A DNA stretch of 64,000 bases from Paracoccus lutimaris (GCF_003337565.1 NZ_QPJL01000002.1:233881-297880); one strand, 5' to 3'. Shown: positions 25,781 through 36,258, counted from the stretch's first letter. Program-made: numbers and translations. The notes: generated by a model from the letters alone, not told the origin.

Positions 25781-27430
25781 TCACCTAGCGCCGGAATGCG
25801 CCAAGGTCCAGCCGATCTGGATGGCCTTGCCCTGAAGACGCGCGGAAATCACGATCTGGCGCGAGGGGCGCGGCTCGGCCAGAGTCCGGTCCAGAAGGCA
25901 GGATGCCTCAAGCCGGGCCTCGCCCACCCCGTCATGGCTGAACTGCCAGAGCTCGCCATTGGGCAGGGTCAGTTGCACCTCCTGTCCCTGCATCCGCGCG
26001 TCGATATCGGGGTGCAGGTGGAAACGCAGGTCAAAGGCCAGCCCGTCCTCGGGGCGGACCTGATCCAGCCGGATCTGGGCGCTGGCATCCAGCGCGGCCA
26101 GCGAATCCTCGCCGCGCAGCGACAGGCCGTCGGGTTCCAGCCACAATTCACGCAGATGCGTCAGCCCGTGACTGGCCAGCCAGCCGTCATGGCCTGACAG
26201 CAGATGTGCGGGTTCGGGCGAATGGGCAGGGCCGAAATCGGGCGCGGTCAGATTGCCCAATTCATCGCAATCGCCTGCCCAGACCAGTGCCGGACGCTCG
26301 GTCAGGATATCGGGCTCACCCTCCTGACGGTTGGGATTCAGAAGTGAGCTGGAAAGCCCCGCCAGGCATAGCGCCGAATGGCAGGGCGTGGCGCGCGCGG
26401 CCTTGGCCCAAAGCGGGCCGAAACCGTCGCCGGGGCCGCAATTCACGATCAGCGGCTGGCGCTGCACGGTCAACTCGAACGCCAGCGTTGAGGCATGGGC
26501 GCGGACCGCCGCCGGACCGCCGGGCGGGGGTGCGGCGTCCAGAATCAGCGTCGTGCGCGCCCGCGCCATGCGGGCAAAGCCCATGGCAAGGCCATGCGCG
26601 GGCAAAGCCGCGCCCTCGGCCGCGCGCAGGCAGCGATCCAGCCGCCCCGCAGCCCCGCGCCCGCCGCCGTGAAAGCTGGGCAGACCGCCATCGGCATGGC
26701 GCAACGCGCGCAGGATCGGGGCGATTTCGGAAATGATCGCGGTCAGCTCGGCCGGGCTGTCCAGTCCCGTTTCCGCCGCGACCTCTTGCGCCCAGACCAG
26801 CAGGGCCATGGCCTCCAGCAGCGATTCGGGGGCGCGCGCCTCGGACAGCGTGCCGACTCCCATGGCGTCGGCTTCCTCGGCCAATGCGATCAGCGCGGGC
26901 TGCGCCATGAACTGGCGGTCGCGCAGCGACATTGCGCCGATGGCCAGGCCCGCCAGCGCCTCAAGCCGGTTCAGCCCGTCGACGGTCTCGTACCAGCTGT
27001 CGCGCAGATGGTTCAGATGCGTGTCCAGCGCCCGGAAATAGGGCTCGGCCCCGTCGCGATCCAGACCGGGCAGGATCATCCCGGCATGAAAGATCCAATG
27101 CAGCACCCGCCGGCCCGCCACCTCGGGCGCCCATTCGACGCGGCTGGCATCGGGCACGCGGTGCTGTTTCAGCCAGTGCAGCACATGGTCCTGCGCCAGC
27201 GCCCGCGCCTTTGGCGTGCCGACGGCGGCCAGATCGTCCAGCCAGCCAAAGCCGTGCAGCTCGGCGCTGACGGTCGGAGGCACATCGGCGGCAAAGAAGT
27301 CGCCATTCAGCGTGACGCCGCCCAGATGCAGCGCTCCGCCAACGATCTGCTCGCCCCGTCCGGCATGGCCGATGGCTTTGGGTTCGGGGCGGCGCAGAAA
27401 CCCCCTTGGGGCGGTCGTGCTATCGGTCAT
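25781..27430 (-). CDS. Heparinase II/III-like protein
   Basis: This 549-residue protein has an N-terminal alpha-helical toroid (about 70-330, with WLKQHRVPDA, GRRVLHWIFHAGMILPGL, RLEALAGLAIGAM) and a C-terminal beta-sandwich (from about 340) containing GLTHLRELWLEPDG and FDLRFHLHPDID, as in the heparinase II/III family. These are usually polysaccharide lyases, but rhodobacterial copies lie next to purH or rsmB and their substrate is unknown. No signal peptide is seen, so a cytoplasmic role is possible. It is 31 bases from rsmB, which precedes it. Confidence 0.85.
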   Translation of the reverse strand: MTDSTTAPRGFLRRPEPKAIGHAGRGEQIVGGALHLGGVTLNGDFFAADVPPTVSAELHGFGWLDDLAAVGTPKARALAQDHVLHWLKQHRVPDASRVEWAPEVAGRRVLHWIFHAGMILPGLDRDGAEPYFRALDTHLNHLRDSWYETVDGLNRLEALAGLAIGAMSLRDRQFMAQPALIALAEEADAMGVGTLSEARAPESLLEAMALLVWAQEVAAETGLDSPAELTAIISEIAPILRALRHADGGLPSFHGGGRGAAGRLDRCLRAAEGAALPAHGLAMGFARMARARTTLILDAAPPPGGPAAVRAHASTLAFELTVQRQPLIVNCGPGDGFGPLWAKAARATPCHSALCLAGLSSSLLNPNRQEGEPDILTERPALVWAGDCDELGNLTAPDFGPAHSPEPAHLLSGHDGWLASHGLTHLRELWLEPDGLSLRGEDSLAALDASAQIRLDQVRPEDGLAFDLRFHLHPDIDARMQGQEVQLTLPNGELWQFSHDGVGEARLEASCLLDRTLAEPRPSRQIVISARLQGKAIQIGWTLAHSGAR

Positions 27431-27460
27431 GGACTGGGCAGTTGTTGGAACGGCGCAACC

Positions 27461-28765
27461 TTATGTCCCTTCGGTTGTTTTCCGCAAGCACAGGATGAAA
27501 AACCCGTCCATGCCCCCGCGTTCCGGCCACAGGTCCGGGCGCAGCCGCAAGGCGCCCTGCGGCGTGATCCATGCCGGATCGATGCCCGGCGCCTGCGGAG
27601 GTTCGACCGTCAGACCGGGATGGCGGGCAAGGGCTGCGGCCATCTGGTCCTCGCCCTCGGCAGGCAAAAGCGAGCAGGTGGCATAGACCAGCCGCCCGCC
27701 GGGTTTGAGAATGTCCAGTGCGTGGTCGATCAGCCGCGATTGCAGTTCGGTCAGTTCGGCAAGGCCCGCGCCATCGCGGATGCGCGGCAATTCGGGATGG
27801 CGGCGAATCGTGCCGGTCGCCGAACAGGGCGCATCCAGCAGCACCGCATCCAGCGGCGCATCGGACCGCCAGTCCAGCGCATCGCCCGCGACCAGCGTGG
27901 CACTGAGGCCGCAGCGGGCAAGGTTTTCGGCCACGCGGGCCAGCCGCGCCTGAGAGATATCGACCGCCGTGACCTCGGCCCCGGCGGCGGCCAGTTGCAG
28001 CGTCTTGCCGCCCGGCGCGGCGCAAAGATCGGCAATGGCCTCGCCGGGCTGCGGGTCAAGCACCCGCACCGCCATGGCGGCGGCGGCGTCCTGCACCCAC
28101 CAGTCGCCCGCCTCATAGCCCGGCAGCACGCTGACCTGCGTGCCCGAAGCCAGCCGATACGAGCCGGTGGGCAGCGCCTCTCCGGGCATATCCTCGGGCA
28201 TCGCGCCCTTTGGGGTCAGGTCAAGCGGCGCGCCGGCCTCATGCGCGGTCTCGATGGCAAGGGCGATATCCTCGCCCCATTGGGCGGCGACGGGCTTGCG
28301 CAGCCAGTCAGGCATGCGCTGCGCGGGCAGGTCGGCCCAGATGTTCTGGGCCGAGGAGACCTTGCGCAGCACCGCGTTCACCATGCCCGATGCCGCCTGC
28401 CCCTTGCCGCCAAGGCCGCGGGTCAGCGCCACGGCGGCATTGACCGCGCCATGCGGCGCCTCGCCCAGGGCCAGCATCTCGACGGTGGCAAGGCGCAGGA
28501 TGCGCAGGATATCGGGGCGCGGACGGCGGGCCATCAGCGGCATCAGCACGGCATCGGCGGGCTGGGTGCAGCGCAGCACCTCAAGCGCGAGGCGGCGGGC
28601 ACGGGCACGGTCGGGGGGCGCAAGGCGCTCGTTCAGGGCTGCGGCCTCGTCCAGCGTCGCGCCCTCATCGACCGCCGCCAGCAGGCGCAGCGCGCCCATA
28701 CGTGCCGTGTCCCCGGCTGGCTTGCGCCCCGATCTGCCCTGTGACTTGTTCAATGCCTGCCCCAT
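27461..28765 (-). CDS. rsmB: RsmB-family 16S rRNA cytosine-C5 methyltransferase
   Basis: This 434-residue protein has an N-terminal NusB-like RNA-binding domain (about 15-150) and a C-terminal SAM-dependent methyltransferase domain. Motifs are DLCAAPGGKTLQLA (SAM binding), DAPCSATGTIRRHPE (second catalytic Cys region) and YATCSLLPAEGEDQ (catalytic Cys in TCS). It methylates cytosine in 16S rRNA (C967 in E. coli). The start at 28765 gives the usual family length; the frame is open further upstream across the divergent promoter region. Confidence 0.92.
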   Translation of the reverse strand: MGQALNKSQGRSGRKPAGDTARMGALRLLAAVDEGATLDEAAALNERLAPPDRARARRLALEVLRCTQPADAVLMPLMARRPRPDILRILRLATVEMLALGEAPHGAVNAAVALTRGLGGKGQAASGMVNAVLRKVSSAQNIWADLPAQRMPDWLRKPVAAQWGEDIALAIETAHEAGAPLDLTPKGAMPEDMPGEALPTGSYRLASGTQVSVLPGYEAGDWWVQDAAAAMAVRVLDPQPGEAIADLCAAPGGKTLQLAAAGAEVTAVDISQARLARVAENLARCGLSATLVAGDALDWRSDAPLDAVLLDAPCSATGTIRRHPELPRIRDGAGLAELTELQSRLIDHALDILKPGGRLVYATCSLLPAEGEDQMAAALARHPGLTVEPPQAPGIDPAWITPQGALRLRPDLWPERGGMDGFFILCLRKTTEGT

Positions 28766-28807
28766 GTCTAGATTGCCTGCATCTAGCGCGATGCAAGGGA
28801 AACCGCC

Positions 28808-28981
28808 ATGACCGACCGCAAGGATCTGCCCCCCGCCGCGCAGCGCGCCCTGGCCGAGGCCGAGGAACGGCGCCGGAATGCCAAGCCTCTGGACCTGCCC
28901 ACCGAGCTGGGCGGGCGCGACGGCCCCGAGCCGGTGCGCTATGGCGATTACGAGAAAAAGGGGCTTTGCGTCGATTTCTGA
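28808..28981 (+). CDS. SDHAF4-type (DUF1674) small protein
   Basis: This 57-residue protein ends with the hallmark GGRDGPEPVRYGDYEKKGLCVDF of the DUF1674/SDHAF4 family, which helps assemble the flavoprotein subunit of succinate dehydrogenase. The N-terminal half is a charged helix. AGGGA lies about 9 bases before the ATG. It is divergent from rsmB, 42 bases away, a common arrangement in Rhodobacteraceae. No sdh gene is nearby. Confidence 0.85.
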   Translation: MTDRKDLPPAAQRALAEAEERRRNAKPLDLPTELGGRDGPEPVRYGDYEKKGLCVDF

Positions 28982-29015
28982 CGCCTGCTTGCATCGCGCT
29001 TGCGTCAAGGCCGCA

Positions 29016-29036
29016 TGGATATTTGAACATGGAAGA
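29016..29036 (+). repeat. 21-bp dispersed intergenic repeat, copy 1
   Basis: A 21-base sequence starting TGGATATTTGAACATGGAAG lies 34 bases after the SDHAF4-type gene. An exact same-strand copy is found at 34475-34495, after selD. Both copies sit just downstream of a stop codon. Confidence 0.75.
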
Positions 29037-29143
29037 TGGCATCAGGCCCCGTCCGGCGGACAGGTCATGCCGTTCCGTTTACTTGCCATTGGGGTTCGCG
29101 CTCTAAAAGATGCCGGCAACGAGCGAAGAACCGGGATCGGCGA

Positions 29144-30322
29144 ATGGCCATGCGGCAACAGGTATTCTTATGGGTGGCGCTGGCGCTGATGCTGGCGAAT
29201 CAGGCGCTGGCACAGGGTGCGCCGGGTCCGCGCGGGCCGACCGAGGTGGGGGTGATGACCGTCACGCAAGAGGATGTGCCCTATACCGTGACCCTGCCCG
29301 GCCGTGCCATTGCCTATCAGCAGACCAGCATCCGCCCGCAGGTGGGCGGCGAGGTTCTGGAAATCACCTATGATCCCGGCAAGTCGGTCAAGGCGGGCGA
29401 CCTGTTGTTCCGGCTGGACCCGGAAACGCTGGCCGCCGCGCTGGCCGCAGCCGAGGCCGCCGTCATCGGCGCCGAGGCCAGCCTGACCGAGGCGCAGAAC
29501 ACCGTCACCCGCTATCGCCGGCTGGAGGGGTCGGGCGTATCGGCGGTGGACCGGGCCAGCGCCGAGGTGGCCGTGCGGCAGGCCGAGGCGGATGTGAAAT
29601 CGGCCGAGGCCGCGCGCGATTCGGCCCGGCTGGCGCTGGAGCGGACCGAGATCACCAGCCCTCTGGACGGGATGGCCGATGTGGCCGCCGTCTCGGTCGG
29701 GGATCTGGTCACCGCCAGCCAGTCCGAGGCGCTGACCACCATCACCCAGCTGGACCCGATCTATATCGATGTCTCGGAATCCAGCGCCCGCATGCTGCGC
29801 AACCGCGCCCGGATCAATGCCGGGCAACTGACCGCCAGCCGCGAGGTACAGACCCAACTGATCCTTGAAACCGGCGAGGAATATCACGGCACGGGCCGTA
29901 TTGTCAGTCCGGGGATCAGCGTGTCGTCGACCACCGGCACGGTGCCGATCCGCCTGCAATTCGACAATCCCGAGGGCGTGATCCTGCCCGGCCAGTTCCT
30001 GCGGCTGAAGCTGACGCTGGGCACGACGCGCGCCGTTCTGGTGCCGCAGCGCGCGACCAGCCGCGCCTCGGACGGGACACTGACCGCCTTTGTCGCCCGC
30101 GAGGGCAAGGCGGCGCAGGTCACGCTGAACGAGACCGGCAGCTATCGCAACAGCTGGATCGTCATTCAGGGCATCACCCCCGGCGAGCAGCTGATCCTGG
30201 ACGGGCTGGACGACCTGCGTGCCGATGCCGAAATCACCACCGTCCCCGTCACCATCGACGCCGAGGGCGTGGTCCGCGAGGTGCCCGAAAGCGCCGACAA
30301 GACCGCAGCCGGAGAGGGCTGA
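29144..30322 (+). CDS. RND efflux periplasmic adaptor (membrane fusion protein)
   Basis: This 392-residue protein has a signal peptide (MAMRQQVFLWVALALMLANQ, ending LAQ), then the barrel-sandwich/lipoyl part (QVGGEVLEITYDPGKSVKAGDLLFRLDP), a helical hairpin (about 95-165, Ala/Glu-rich) and the beta-barrel and membrane-proximal parts (TGTVPIRLQFDNPEGVILPGQFLRLKL). This is the AcrA/MexA layout. It links the inner-membrane pump to a TolC channel. Its stop is one base from the pump start. Mature residues lack a clear lipobox cysteine. Confidence 0.93.
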   Translation: MAMRQQVFLWVALALMLANQALAQGAPGPRGPTEVGVMTVTQEDVPYTVTLPGRAIAYQQTSIRPQVGGEVLEITYDPGKSVKAGDLLFRLDPETLAAALAAAEAAVIGAEASLTEAQNTVTRYRRLEGSGVSAVDRASAEVAVRQAEADVKSAEAARDSARLALERTEITSPLDGMADVAAVSVGDLVTASQSEALTTITQLDPIYIDVSESSARMLRNRARINAGQLTASREVQTQLILETGEEYHGTGRIVSPGISVSSTTGTVPIRLQFDNPEGVILPGQFLRLKLTLGTTRAVLVPQRATSRASDGTLTAFVAREGKAAQVTLNETGSYRNSWIVIQGITPGEQLILDGLDDLRADAEITTVPVTIDAEGVVREVPESADKTAAGEG

Positions 30323-30323
30323 G

Positions 30324-33300
30324 ATGGCGCAGTTCTTTATCCACCGCCCGGTCTTTGCCTGGGTGCTGGCCATCGTGACCATGCTGATTGGCGGCTGGTC
30401 GGTCTTTACCCTGCCTGTCGAGCAATATCCCGATATCGCGCCCACGACCGTGCGCATCACCTCAAGCTATTCGGGGGCCACGGCGCGGGCGGTGCAAAAC
30501 AGCGTCACCACCCCCATCGAGGACGCGCTGACCGGGCTTGACGGGCTGCTATATACCGAATCCTCGTCCTCGACCGGGCGCAGCGTCATCACCCTGACCT
30601 TTGACGACAGCGTCGAGCCGGTCGATGCCCTGAACGAGGTGCAGTCCAAGGTGCGTTCGGTCGAAAGCCGCCTGCCCTCGCCGGTGCAGGATGACGGGGT
30701 GTCGGTCACGCGCTCGTCCTCGTCGATCCTGATGGTCGGCTCGCTGGTCTCGACCACGGGGCAGCATTCGACCATCCAGCTGGGCAATCTGCTGGAGCAG
30801 GTCGTCGAAGGCCCGGTCAAGCGCACCGAGGGCGTGGGCGGGGTCAATGTCTTTGGTTCGGGCTATGCGATGCGGATCTGGATGGACCCGCTGCGGCTGG
30901 CGCAGTTCCAGCTGACGCCCACGGACATCACCACCGCCGTGGCCCAGCAAAACAGTACGGTTTCCGTGGGCAGCCTTGGCGGCCAGCCGGTCGTGCAGGG
31001 CCAGCAGTTCACCGCCACCATCACCGCGCAAAGCCAGCTGACCTCGACCGACGATTTTCGCAACATCCTGCTTAAAACCGGCGAGGACGGCGCCGCCGTG
31101 CATCTGGGCGATGTGGCCGAGGTCGAGATCGGACAGGCCATCTATGGCCGCGATTCGCGCTTTAATGGCATGAATGCCTCGGGGTTTGCGGTGAACCTTG
31201 CGACTGGGGCCAATGCGGTCGAGACGGCGAACGCGGTCCGCGAGACGCTGGCCGGGCTGAAAAACGCCCTGCCCGAAGGGGTCAATATCAACATCGCCTA
31301 TGACACCGCGCCCTTTGTCGAGCTGTCGATCGAAAAGGTCTATCACACGCTGCTTGAGGCCATCGTGCTGGTGTTTCTGGTCATCCTGCTGTTCCTGCAG
31401 AACTGGCGGGCGACACTGATCCCGATCATCGCGATTCCGGTGGTGCTGCTGGGCACCTTCGCCATGCTGGCGGCGCTGGGATATTCGATCAACACGCTGA
31501 CCATGTTCGCCATGGTGCTGGCCATCGGCCTGCTGGTCGATGACGCCATCGTCGTCGTCGAAAACGTCGAGCGGGTCATGCAGGAGGAGGGGCTGGACCC
31601 GGTCGCCGCCACCGAGAAAAGCATGAGCCAGATCAGCGGCGCGCTGGTCGGGATCGCACTGGTCCTGTCGGCAGTGTTCCTGCCGATGGGGTTCATGCCC
31701 GGCTCGACCGGGGTGATCTATCGGCAGTTCTCGATCACCATCATCACCGCCATGGTGCTGTCCCTGCTGGTCGCGTTGATTCTCACACCAGCCATGTGCG
31801 CAAGTCTGCTGCGCGCCCATCAGGGGCCGTCGCATTTCGCCCCGGCGCGCTGGTTCAATGCCGCGTTCGAGCGGATGACGCGCGGCTATTCCACGACCGT
31901 GCGCGCCACATTGCGCCGGCCCTTCCTGATCATGCTGGTTCTGGCAGGGATCAGCTATGGCGCCTATGACCTTTTCGGGCGCATGACCACCACCTTCATC
32001 CCCGAAGAGGATCAGGGCGTCTTGCAATCGCGCATCACCCTGACCGAGGGCTCGACCGCGCAGCAGACCCTGGCCGTCGTGCGCGAGATCGAGGATTACA
32101 TGCTGAAAAACGAGGCCGAGACCGTCGAATCGGTCTATGTCGCGCTGGGATTCAGCTTTGGCGGCACGGCCCAGAACCGGGCAATGATTTTCGTGAAGCT
32201 GCGCGATTTCGATCTGCGCAGCGGCACCGAGGCCTCGGCCGCCGCCATTGCCGAACGGGCGAATGCACATTTCGAGAAGCACCGCGCCGGGCGCATCAGC
32301 TTCATGCAGCCGCCGGCGATTCCGCGGCTGGGCAATTCGTCGGGGTTCAGCATGTATCTGCTGGATCAGGGCGGGCATGGCGTCGACCGGCTGAACGATG
32401 CCGCCGATCAGCTGGAACTGGCGGCGGGCGGCGACAGCCGGCTTGAGCGGGTCGAGAATGACGGCTCTGAGGACGACGCCGCGCTGCGCATCGATATCGA
32501 CCAGCAAAAGGCCGAAAGCTTTGGCGTCAGCATCTCGGCGGTGAATGCCATGCTGTCCACGATCTTTGCCGGGGATGAGGTGAACGACTTTGCCCTTGGC
32601 GCGCAATTGCGCCCGGTGATCGTGCAATCTGCCGCCGCGAACCGCATGCAGCCCGAGGATGTGGACAGCTGGTATGCCCGCAATTCCCAGGGCGAGATGG
32701 TGCCCTTTACCGCCTTCATCACCACCCGCTGGGAGCCGGTAGAACCCAGCCTGTCGCGCATCGACGGCATCGACGCGGTGTCGATCGGCGGCCAGCCCGG
32801 CCCCGATGCCAGCTCCGGCGTCGCCATGACCGCGATGGAGGAACTGGTCGCCGAACTGCCCGGCGGCGGCTATGGCACGGCGTGGACGGGCCTGTCCTAT
32901 CAGGAACGGCAGGCCGGAAATCAGGCGCCCTGGCTTTTCGCGCTGTCGGCGCTGGTGGTGTTTCTGTCGCTGGCCGCGCTTTACGAAAGCTGGTCGATCC
33001 CGTTTTCGGTCATGCTGGCGGTGCCGGTGGGGGTTCTGGGGGCCATCGTCGCCGCGCTGACATTCGGTCAGGCCAATGACGTCTATTTCAAGGTGGGGAT
33101 CCTGACGACCATCGGGCTTGCCTCGAAAAACGCCATCCTGATCGTCGAATTCGCGCGCGAGCTGGAACAATCGGGCCGTGCCACCGTCGCCGCCGCCATT
33201 GAGGCCGCGCGGCTGCGGCTGCGGCCGATCCTGATGACCTCGCTCGCGTTCATCCTTGGGGTGACGCCGCTGGCCATGGCCACGGGCGCGGGGGCCGGGG

Positions 33301-33425
33301 CGCAGAACTCCATCGGCATCGGGGTCATGGGCGGCATGATCGCCGCGACCTTCCTTGGCATCTTCATGGTCCCGGCATTCTACGTTACGGTGCGCCGGCT
33401 GACGGACCGGAGGGCAAGGACATGA
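30324..33425 (+). CDS. RND multidrug efflux pump (AcrB/MexB-like, HAE1 type)
   Basis: This 1033-residue protein starts [18 protein letters not shown] and has the 12-helix RND layout with two large periplasmic loops. Motifs include [16 protein letters not shown], the proton-relay region [18 protein letters not shown] in TM4, [18 protein letters not shown] and [16 protein letters not shown] near TM10/11. It exports hydrophobic drugs or lipids by proton antiport as a trimer with the adjacent adaptor. No local regulator is seen. Its stop overlaps selD by four bases, which is unusual for an efflux operon. Confidence 0.95.
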   Translation: MAQFFIHRPVFAWVLAIVTMLIGGWSVFTLPVEQYPDIAPTTVRITSSYSGATARAVQNSVTTPIEDALTGLDGLLYTESSSSTGRSVITLTFDDSVEPVDALNEVQSKVRSVESRLPSPVQDDGVSVTRSSSSILMVGSLVSTTGQHSTIQLGNLLEQVVEGPVKRTEGVGGVNVFGSGYAMRIWMDPLRLAQFQLTPTDITTAVAQQNSTVSVGSLGGQPVVQGQQFTATITAQSQLTSTDDFRNILLKTGEDGAAVHLGDVAEVEIGQAIYGRDSRFNGMNASGFAVNLATGANAVETANAVRETLAGLKNALPEGVNINIAYDTAPFVELSIEKVYHTLLEAIVLVFLVILLFLQNWRATLIPIIAIPVVLLGTFAMLAALGYSINTLTMFAMVLAIGLLVDDAIVVVENVERVMQEEGLDPVAATEKSMSQISGALVGIALVLSAVFLPMGFMPGSTGVIYRQFSITIITAMVLSLLVALILTPAMCASLLRAHQGPSHFAPARWFNAAFERMTRGYSTTVRATLRRPFLIMLVLAGISYGAYDLFGRMTTTFIPEEDQGVLQSRITLTEGSTAQQTLAVVREIEDYMLKNEAETVESVYVALGFSFGGTAQNRAMIFVKLRDFDLRSGTEASAAAIAERANAHFEKHRAGRISFMQPPAIPRLGNSSGFSMYLLDQGGHGVDRLNDAADQLELAAGGDSRLERVENDGSEDDAALRIDIDQQKAESFGVSISAVNAMLSTIFAGDEVNDFALGAQLRPVIVQSAAANRMQPEDVDSWYARNSQGEMVPFTAFITTRWEPVEPSLSRIDGIDAVSIGGQPGPDASSGVAMTAMEELVAELPGGGYGTAWTGLSYQERQAGNQAPWLFALSALVVFLSLAALYESWSIPFSVMLAVPVGVLGAIVAALTFGQANDVYFKVGILTTIGLASKNAILIVEFARELEQSGRATVAAAIEAARLRLRPILMTSLAFILGVTPLAMATGAGAGAQNSIGIGVMGGMIAATFLGIFMVPAFYVTVRRLTDRRART

Positions 33426-34465
33426 ACGAACATCCCAGATTGACGGCGCTGGCGCATGGCGGCGGTTGCGGCTGCAAGCTGGCGCCCTCGGTCCTGCGCG
33501 AATTGCTGGCCGATCAGCCGGTGGCGCAGGTCTTTCCGCAGCTTCTGGTCGGGACCGAGACCTCGGACGATGCCGCCGTCTGGCAAGTGGACGACAATAC
33601 CTGCGTGATCGCCACGACCGATTTCTTCATGCCGATGGTGGATAATCCGCGCGATTTCGGCCGCATCGCCGCGACCAACGCCATTTCCGACATCTATGCC
33701 ATGGGCGGGCGGCCGATCATGGCGCTGGCGATCCTGGGCATGCCCATCGACAAGCTGCCCGCCGAGCAGATCCGCGAGATTCTTGCCGGAGGCCGCGACA
33801 TCTGCGCCGAGGCCGGCATTCCCGTCGCCGGCGGCCATTCCATCGACGCGCCCGAGCCGATCTACGGCCTGGCCGTGATCGGACTCTGCCACCCGTCCGA
33901 GCTGCGCCGCAATGCCGATGCGCGCCCCGGCGACGTCCTGATCCTGACCAAGGGGTTGGGCGTCGGCATCTATTCCGCCGCGATCAAGAAGGGCGCGCTG
34001 GATGCGGACGAGCTGGCCGAGATGGTCGCCTCGACCACGCTCTTGAACAAGGTGGGCAGCGATCTGGCGAAACGCGCCGATATCCATGCCATCACCGATG
34101 TGACGGGTTTCGGCATTCTGGGCCATGGGCTGGAGATCGCCCGCGGCGCCGGTCTGACCCTGCGCCTGCGGCTGGCCGATCTGCCGCTTTTGTCCCGCGC
34201 CGCCGAACTGGCCGAGGCGGGGTTTTTCACCGGCGCCTCGACCCGGAACTGGGCCGCTTACGGCACTGATGTCACGCTGCCCGAGGGGTTGGCGCCGTGG
34301 CAGCGCAATCTGCTGACCGATCCGCAGACCTCGGGCGGGCTGCTGGTCGCCTGCGCGCCGGAAGCCGCCGGCGAGGTGCTGGAACAGATCCGCGCCGCCG
34401 GTTTCCCGCTGGCCGCGATCATCGGCACCGCCGAGACAGGACCCGCCGGGATCGTGGTCGAATAG
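33422..34465 (+). CDS. selD: Selenide, water dikinase
   Basis: This 347-residue enzyme makes selenophosphate from selenide and ATP. The N-terminus has the active-site segment [14 protein letters not shown]; the Cys-Gly-Cys-Lys here contains the catalytic cysteine (TGC, not selenocysteine TGA) and lysine. Other family parts are [32 protein letters not shown] (ATP/metal aspartates) and [11 protein letters not shown] near the C-terminus. It overlaps the RND pump gene by ATGA, so the two are co-translated. No selA, selB or selU gene is in the window. Confidence 0.96.
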   Translation: MNEHPRLTALAHGGGCGCKLAPSVLRELLADQPVAQVFPQLLVGTETSDDAAVWQVDDNTCVIATTDFFMPMVDNPRDFGRIAATNAISDIYAMGGRPIMALAILGMPIDKLPAEQIREILAGGRDICAEAGIPVAGGHSIDAPEPIYGLAVIGLCHPSELRRNADARPGDVLILTKGLGVGIYSAAIKKGALDADELAEMVASTTLLNKVGSDLAKRADIHAITDVTGFGILGHGLEIARGAGLTLRLRLADLPLLSRAAELAEAGFFTGASTRNWAAYGTDVTLPEGLAPWQRNLLTDPQTSGGLLVACAPEAAGEVLEQIRAAGFPLAAIIGTAETGPAGIVVE

Positions 34466-34474
34466 CGCCGGTTT

Positions 34475-34495
34475 TGGATATTTGAACATGGAAGA
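34475..34495 (+). repeat. 21-bp dispersed intergenic repeat, copy 2
   Basis: Exact same-strand copy of the repeat at 29016-29036 (starting TGGATATTTGAACATGGAAG), 10 bases after the selD stop and upstream of the thioesterase remnant. Confidence 0.75.
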
Positions 34496-34528
34496 AACCC
34501 TGCGGGGGCAAGTCAGGGAGGGGCGGGC

Positions 34529-34775
34529 ATGACTGACGGTCAAGGCACGCAGTCCCATGAGCAGTCGCCCTTTTCCGAGTCGCTCGGCATCCGGCTGATT
34601 TCCGCCGACAAGGATGAGGTGATGCTGCATATGCCCGCGACACCGCCCATGGCCGCTGCATCGCCCTGCGCAAGGGGCGCACCATGGTCCTGCAAACCAC
34701 GGTGACGCACGACGACAGCAAGGTTGCCGCCATCGTCACCCAGACGCAGATGATCATGGAATGGCGCGAACCAAG
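34529..34775 (+). pseudogene. Remnant of a PaaI-type hotdog thioesterase
   Basis: The first frame reads MTDGQGTQ, then FSESLGIRLISADKDEVMLHMPATPP, the N-terminus of PaaI-like thioesterases. At about 34640-34652 the homology jumps to another frame reading GRCIALRKGRTMVLQTTVTHDDSKVAAIVTQTQM, the C-terminal strand pair of the same family. The central part, including the HGG/catalytic helix of about 50-60 residues, is missing, so the gene carries an internal deletion with a frameshift and has lost its stop. A gene dead in this way should make no active enzyme. Confidence 0.75.
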
Positions 34776-35471
34776 CTATTCCGCCGGACCGATGGTCAGT
34801 TCGAGCGGCGCAAGCCCGGTGATGCCGCCGGAAACCCGGTCTCCGGGGCGCAGCGCACCGACACCGGCGGGGGTGCCGGTCATGATCAGGTCGCCCGCCG
34901 CCAGATGATAGTAATGCGACAGGTCCGCGATGATCTCGGGGATCGACCAGACCATGTCGGAAATCACCGAATCCTGCCGGGTCGCGCCGTTTACCTCAAG
35001 GTGGATACGCTGGTTCGCGGGATGGAAGTCCCGCTCGGGCGTCAATGCGGACAGGACCGCCGAGCCCTCGAAATTCTTGCCCAGATCCCAGGACCGCTGC
35101 ATGGCCTTGGCCTTGGCCTGCAGGTCGCGCCGCGTCAGATCCAGCCCCGCGCCATAGCCCCAGATCGCATCCGCCGCCCGGTTCACGGTCGCGCGAAAGA
35201 CCGGCGCGCCGATGGCCACCACCATCTCGATTTCGTGATGCAGGTCCTCGGTCCCCGGAGGATAGGGCAGGATGCCGCCGCTTTCCCGCACCGCATGCGA
35301 GGATTTCAGGAAATAGAACGGTGCCTCGCGGTCGACCTCGGACCCCATTTCGGCCGCATGGGCGGCATAGTTTCGGCCCACGCAGAAGATACGACCGACC
35401 GGAAAACGCAGGCCCTGTCCGATCACGGGCAGCGACGCGGGACGGGGCGCGGGAAAGAGATATTCGGCCAT
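34776..35471 (-). CDS. Fumarylacetoacetate hydrolase (FAH) family protein
   Basis: This 231-residue protein has FAH family features: [27 protein letters not shown], the metal-binding [24 protein letters not shown] and the C-terminal [17 protein letters not shown]. The length fits fumarylpyruvate hydrolase-like or acylpyruvase-like enzymes. It probably hydrolyses a C-C bond of a 2,4-dioxo acid or acts as a decarboxylase/isomerase; the substrate cannot be told. The start MAEYLFPAP was taken since the upstream extension is not conserved-looking. Confidence 0.9.
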   Translation of the reverse strand: MAEYLFPAPRPASLPVIGQGLRFPVGRIFCVGRNYAAHAAEMGSEVDREAPFYFLKSSHAVRESGGILPYPPGTEDLHHEIEMVVAIGAPVFRATVNRAADAIWGYGAGLDLTRRDLQAKAKAMQRSWDLGKNFEGSAVLSALTPERDFHPANQRIHLEVNGATRQDSVISDMVWSIPEIIADLSHYYHLAAGDLIMTGTPAGVGALRPGDRVSGGITGLAPLELTIGPAE

Positions 35472-35581
35472 GCTATGGTGATGCCACGACGTCAGGACTG
35501 GCGCAATGGCGCAGCGGGCGTTGCCCGTCCGGAATTTTCGTGGCAATAGATCGGAAAGCCAACCGAAAGCAGGGTTTGCAG

Positions 35582-36235
35582 ATGACCGATTTCGCGCAGC
35601 GCCGCACCATGATGGTCGACACCCAGGTTCGTCCGAACGAAGTAACCAGCTACCCCGTCATCGAGGCGATGCTGAACGTCCCGCGCGAGCAGTTCGTGCC
35701 GGATTCCCGCAGGGATGTCGCCTATGCCGAGAACAATATCGAGCTGGCCCCCGGCCGCGTGCTGCTGGAGCCGCGGACGCTGGGCAAGATGATCGACGCG
35801 CTGAACCTGCAAAATGACGATCTGGTCTTGAATGTCGGCAGCGGCTACGGCTACGCCGCCGCCCTGATGGCCCGCATCGTCGAGGCTGTCATCGCCGTTG
35901 AGGACAACCCCGAAATGGCCGCCGAGGCCGAGACCCGGCTTGCCGCGCAGGATGTCTTCAATGTCGCCGTCATCAAGGGCCCGCTGGTCGAAGGCTGCGC
36001 CAGCCAAGGCCCCTATGACGCAGCGCTCGTCGAGGGCGCGATCGAGGAATTTCCCGATACGCTGACCGATCAGATCGCCGATGGCGGTCGCGTCGTCGCG
36101 CTGTTCCGCGAGGGGCAGCTGGGCGTCGTGCGCCTCGGCCTCAAGCGGGATGGCCGTATCAACTGGCGTTTCGCCTTCAATGCCGGGGCCCCGCTTCTAC
36201 CGGGTTTCGGGCATCAGAAGGGCTTTGTCCTTTGA
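35582..36235 (+). CDS. Protein-L-isoaspartate O-methyltransferase-like protein
   Basis: This 217-residue protein has the PIMT-like start ([34 protein letters not shown]) and a Rossmann SAM site [18 protein letters not shown] (about residues 82-99). It differs from canonical PIMT, present in this window at 39982, by lacking the conserved QTIS/SQP segment after the first third ([13 protein letters not shown] here). The gene lies 23 bases before a tolC gene, an arrangement seen in other alphaproteobacteria. Its methyl acceptor is unknown. Confidence 0.82.
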   Translation: MTDFAQRRTMMVDTQVRPNEVTSYPVIEAMLNVPREQFVPDSRRDVAYAENNIELAPGRVLLEPRTLGKMIDALNLQNDDLVLNVGSGYGYAAALMARIVEAVIAVEDNPEMAAEAETRLAAQDVFNVAVIKGPLVEGCASQGPYDAALVEGAIEEFPDTLTDQIADGGRVVALFREGQLGVVRLGLKRDGRINWRFAFNAGAPLLPGFGHQKGFVL

Positions 36236-36258
36236 CTGTAACAACGAAAGGCGCTGTG

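Noticed and set aside
30549..33170. Long reverse open frame of 873 codons opposite the RND pump
   Set aside because: Antisense shadow of the pump gene, with no family similarity and atypical His/Gln/Arg-rich composition.
33462..33485. Possible selenocysteine codon in selD
   Set aside because: The codons in the active-site segment are TGC GGC TGC (Cys-Gly-Cys), with no TGA.
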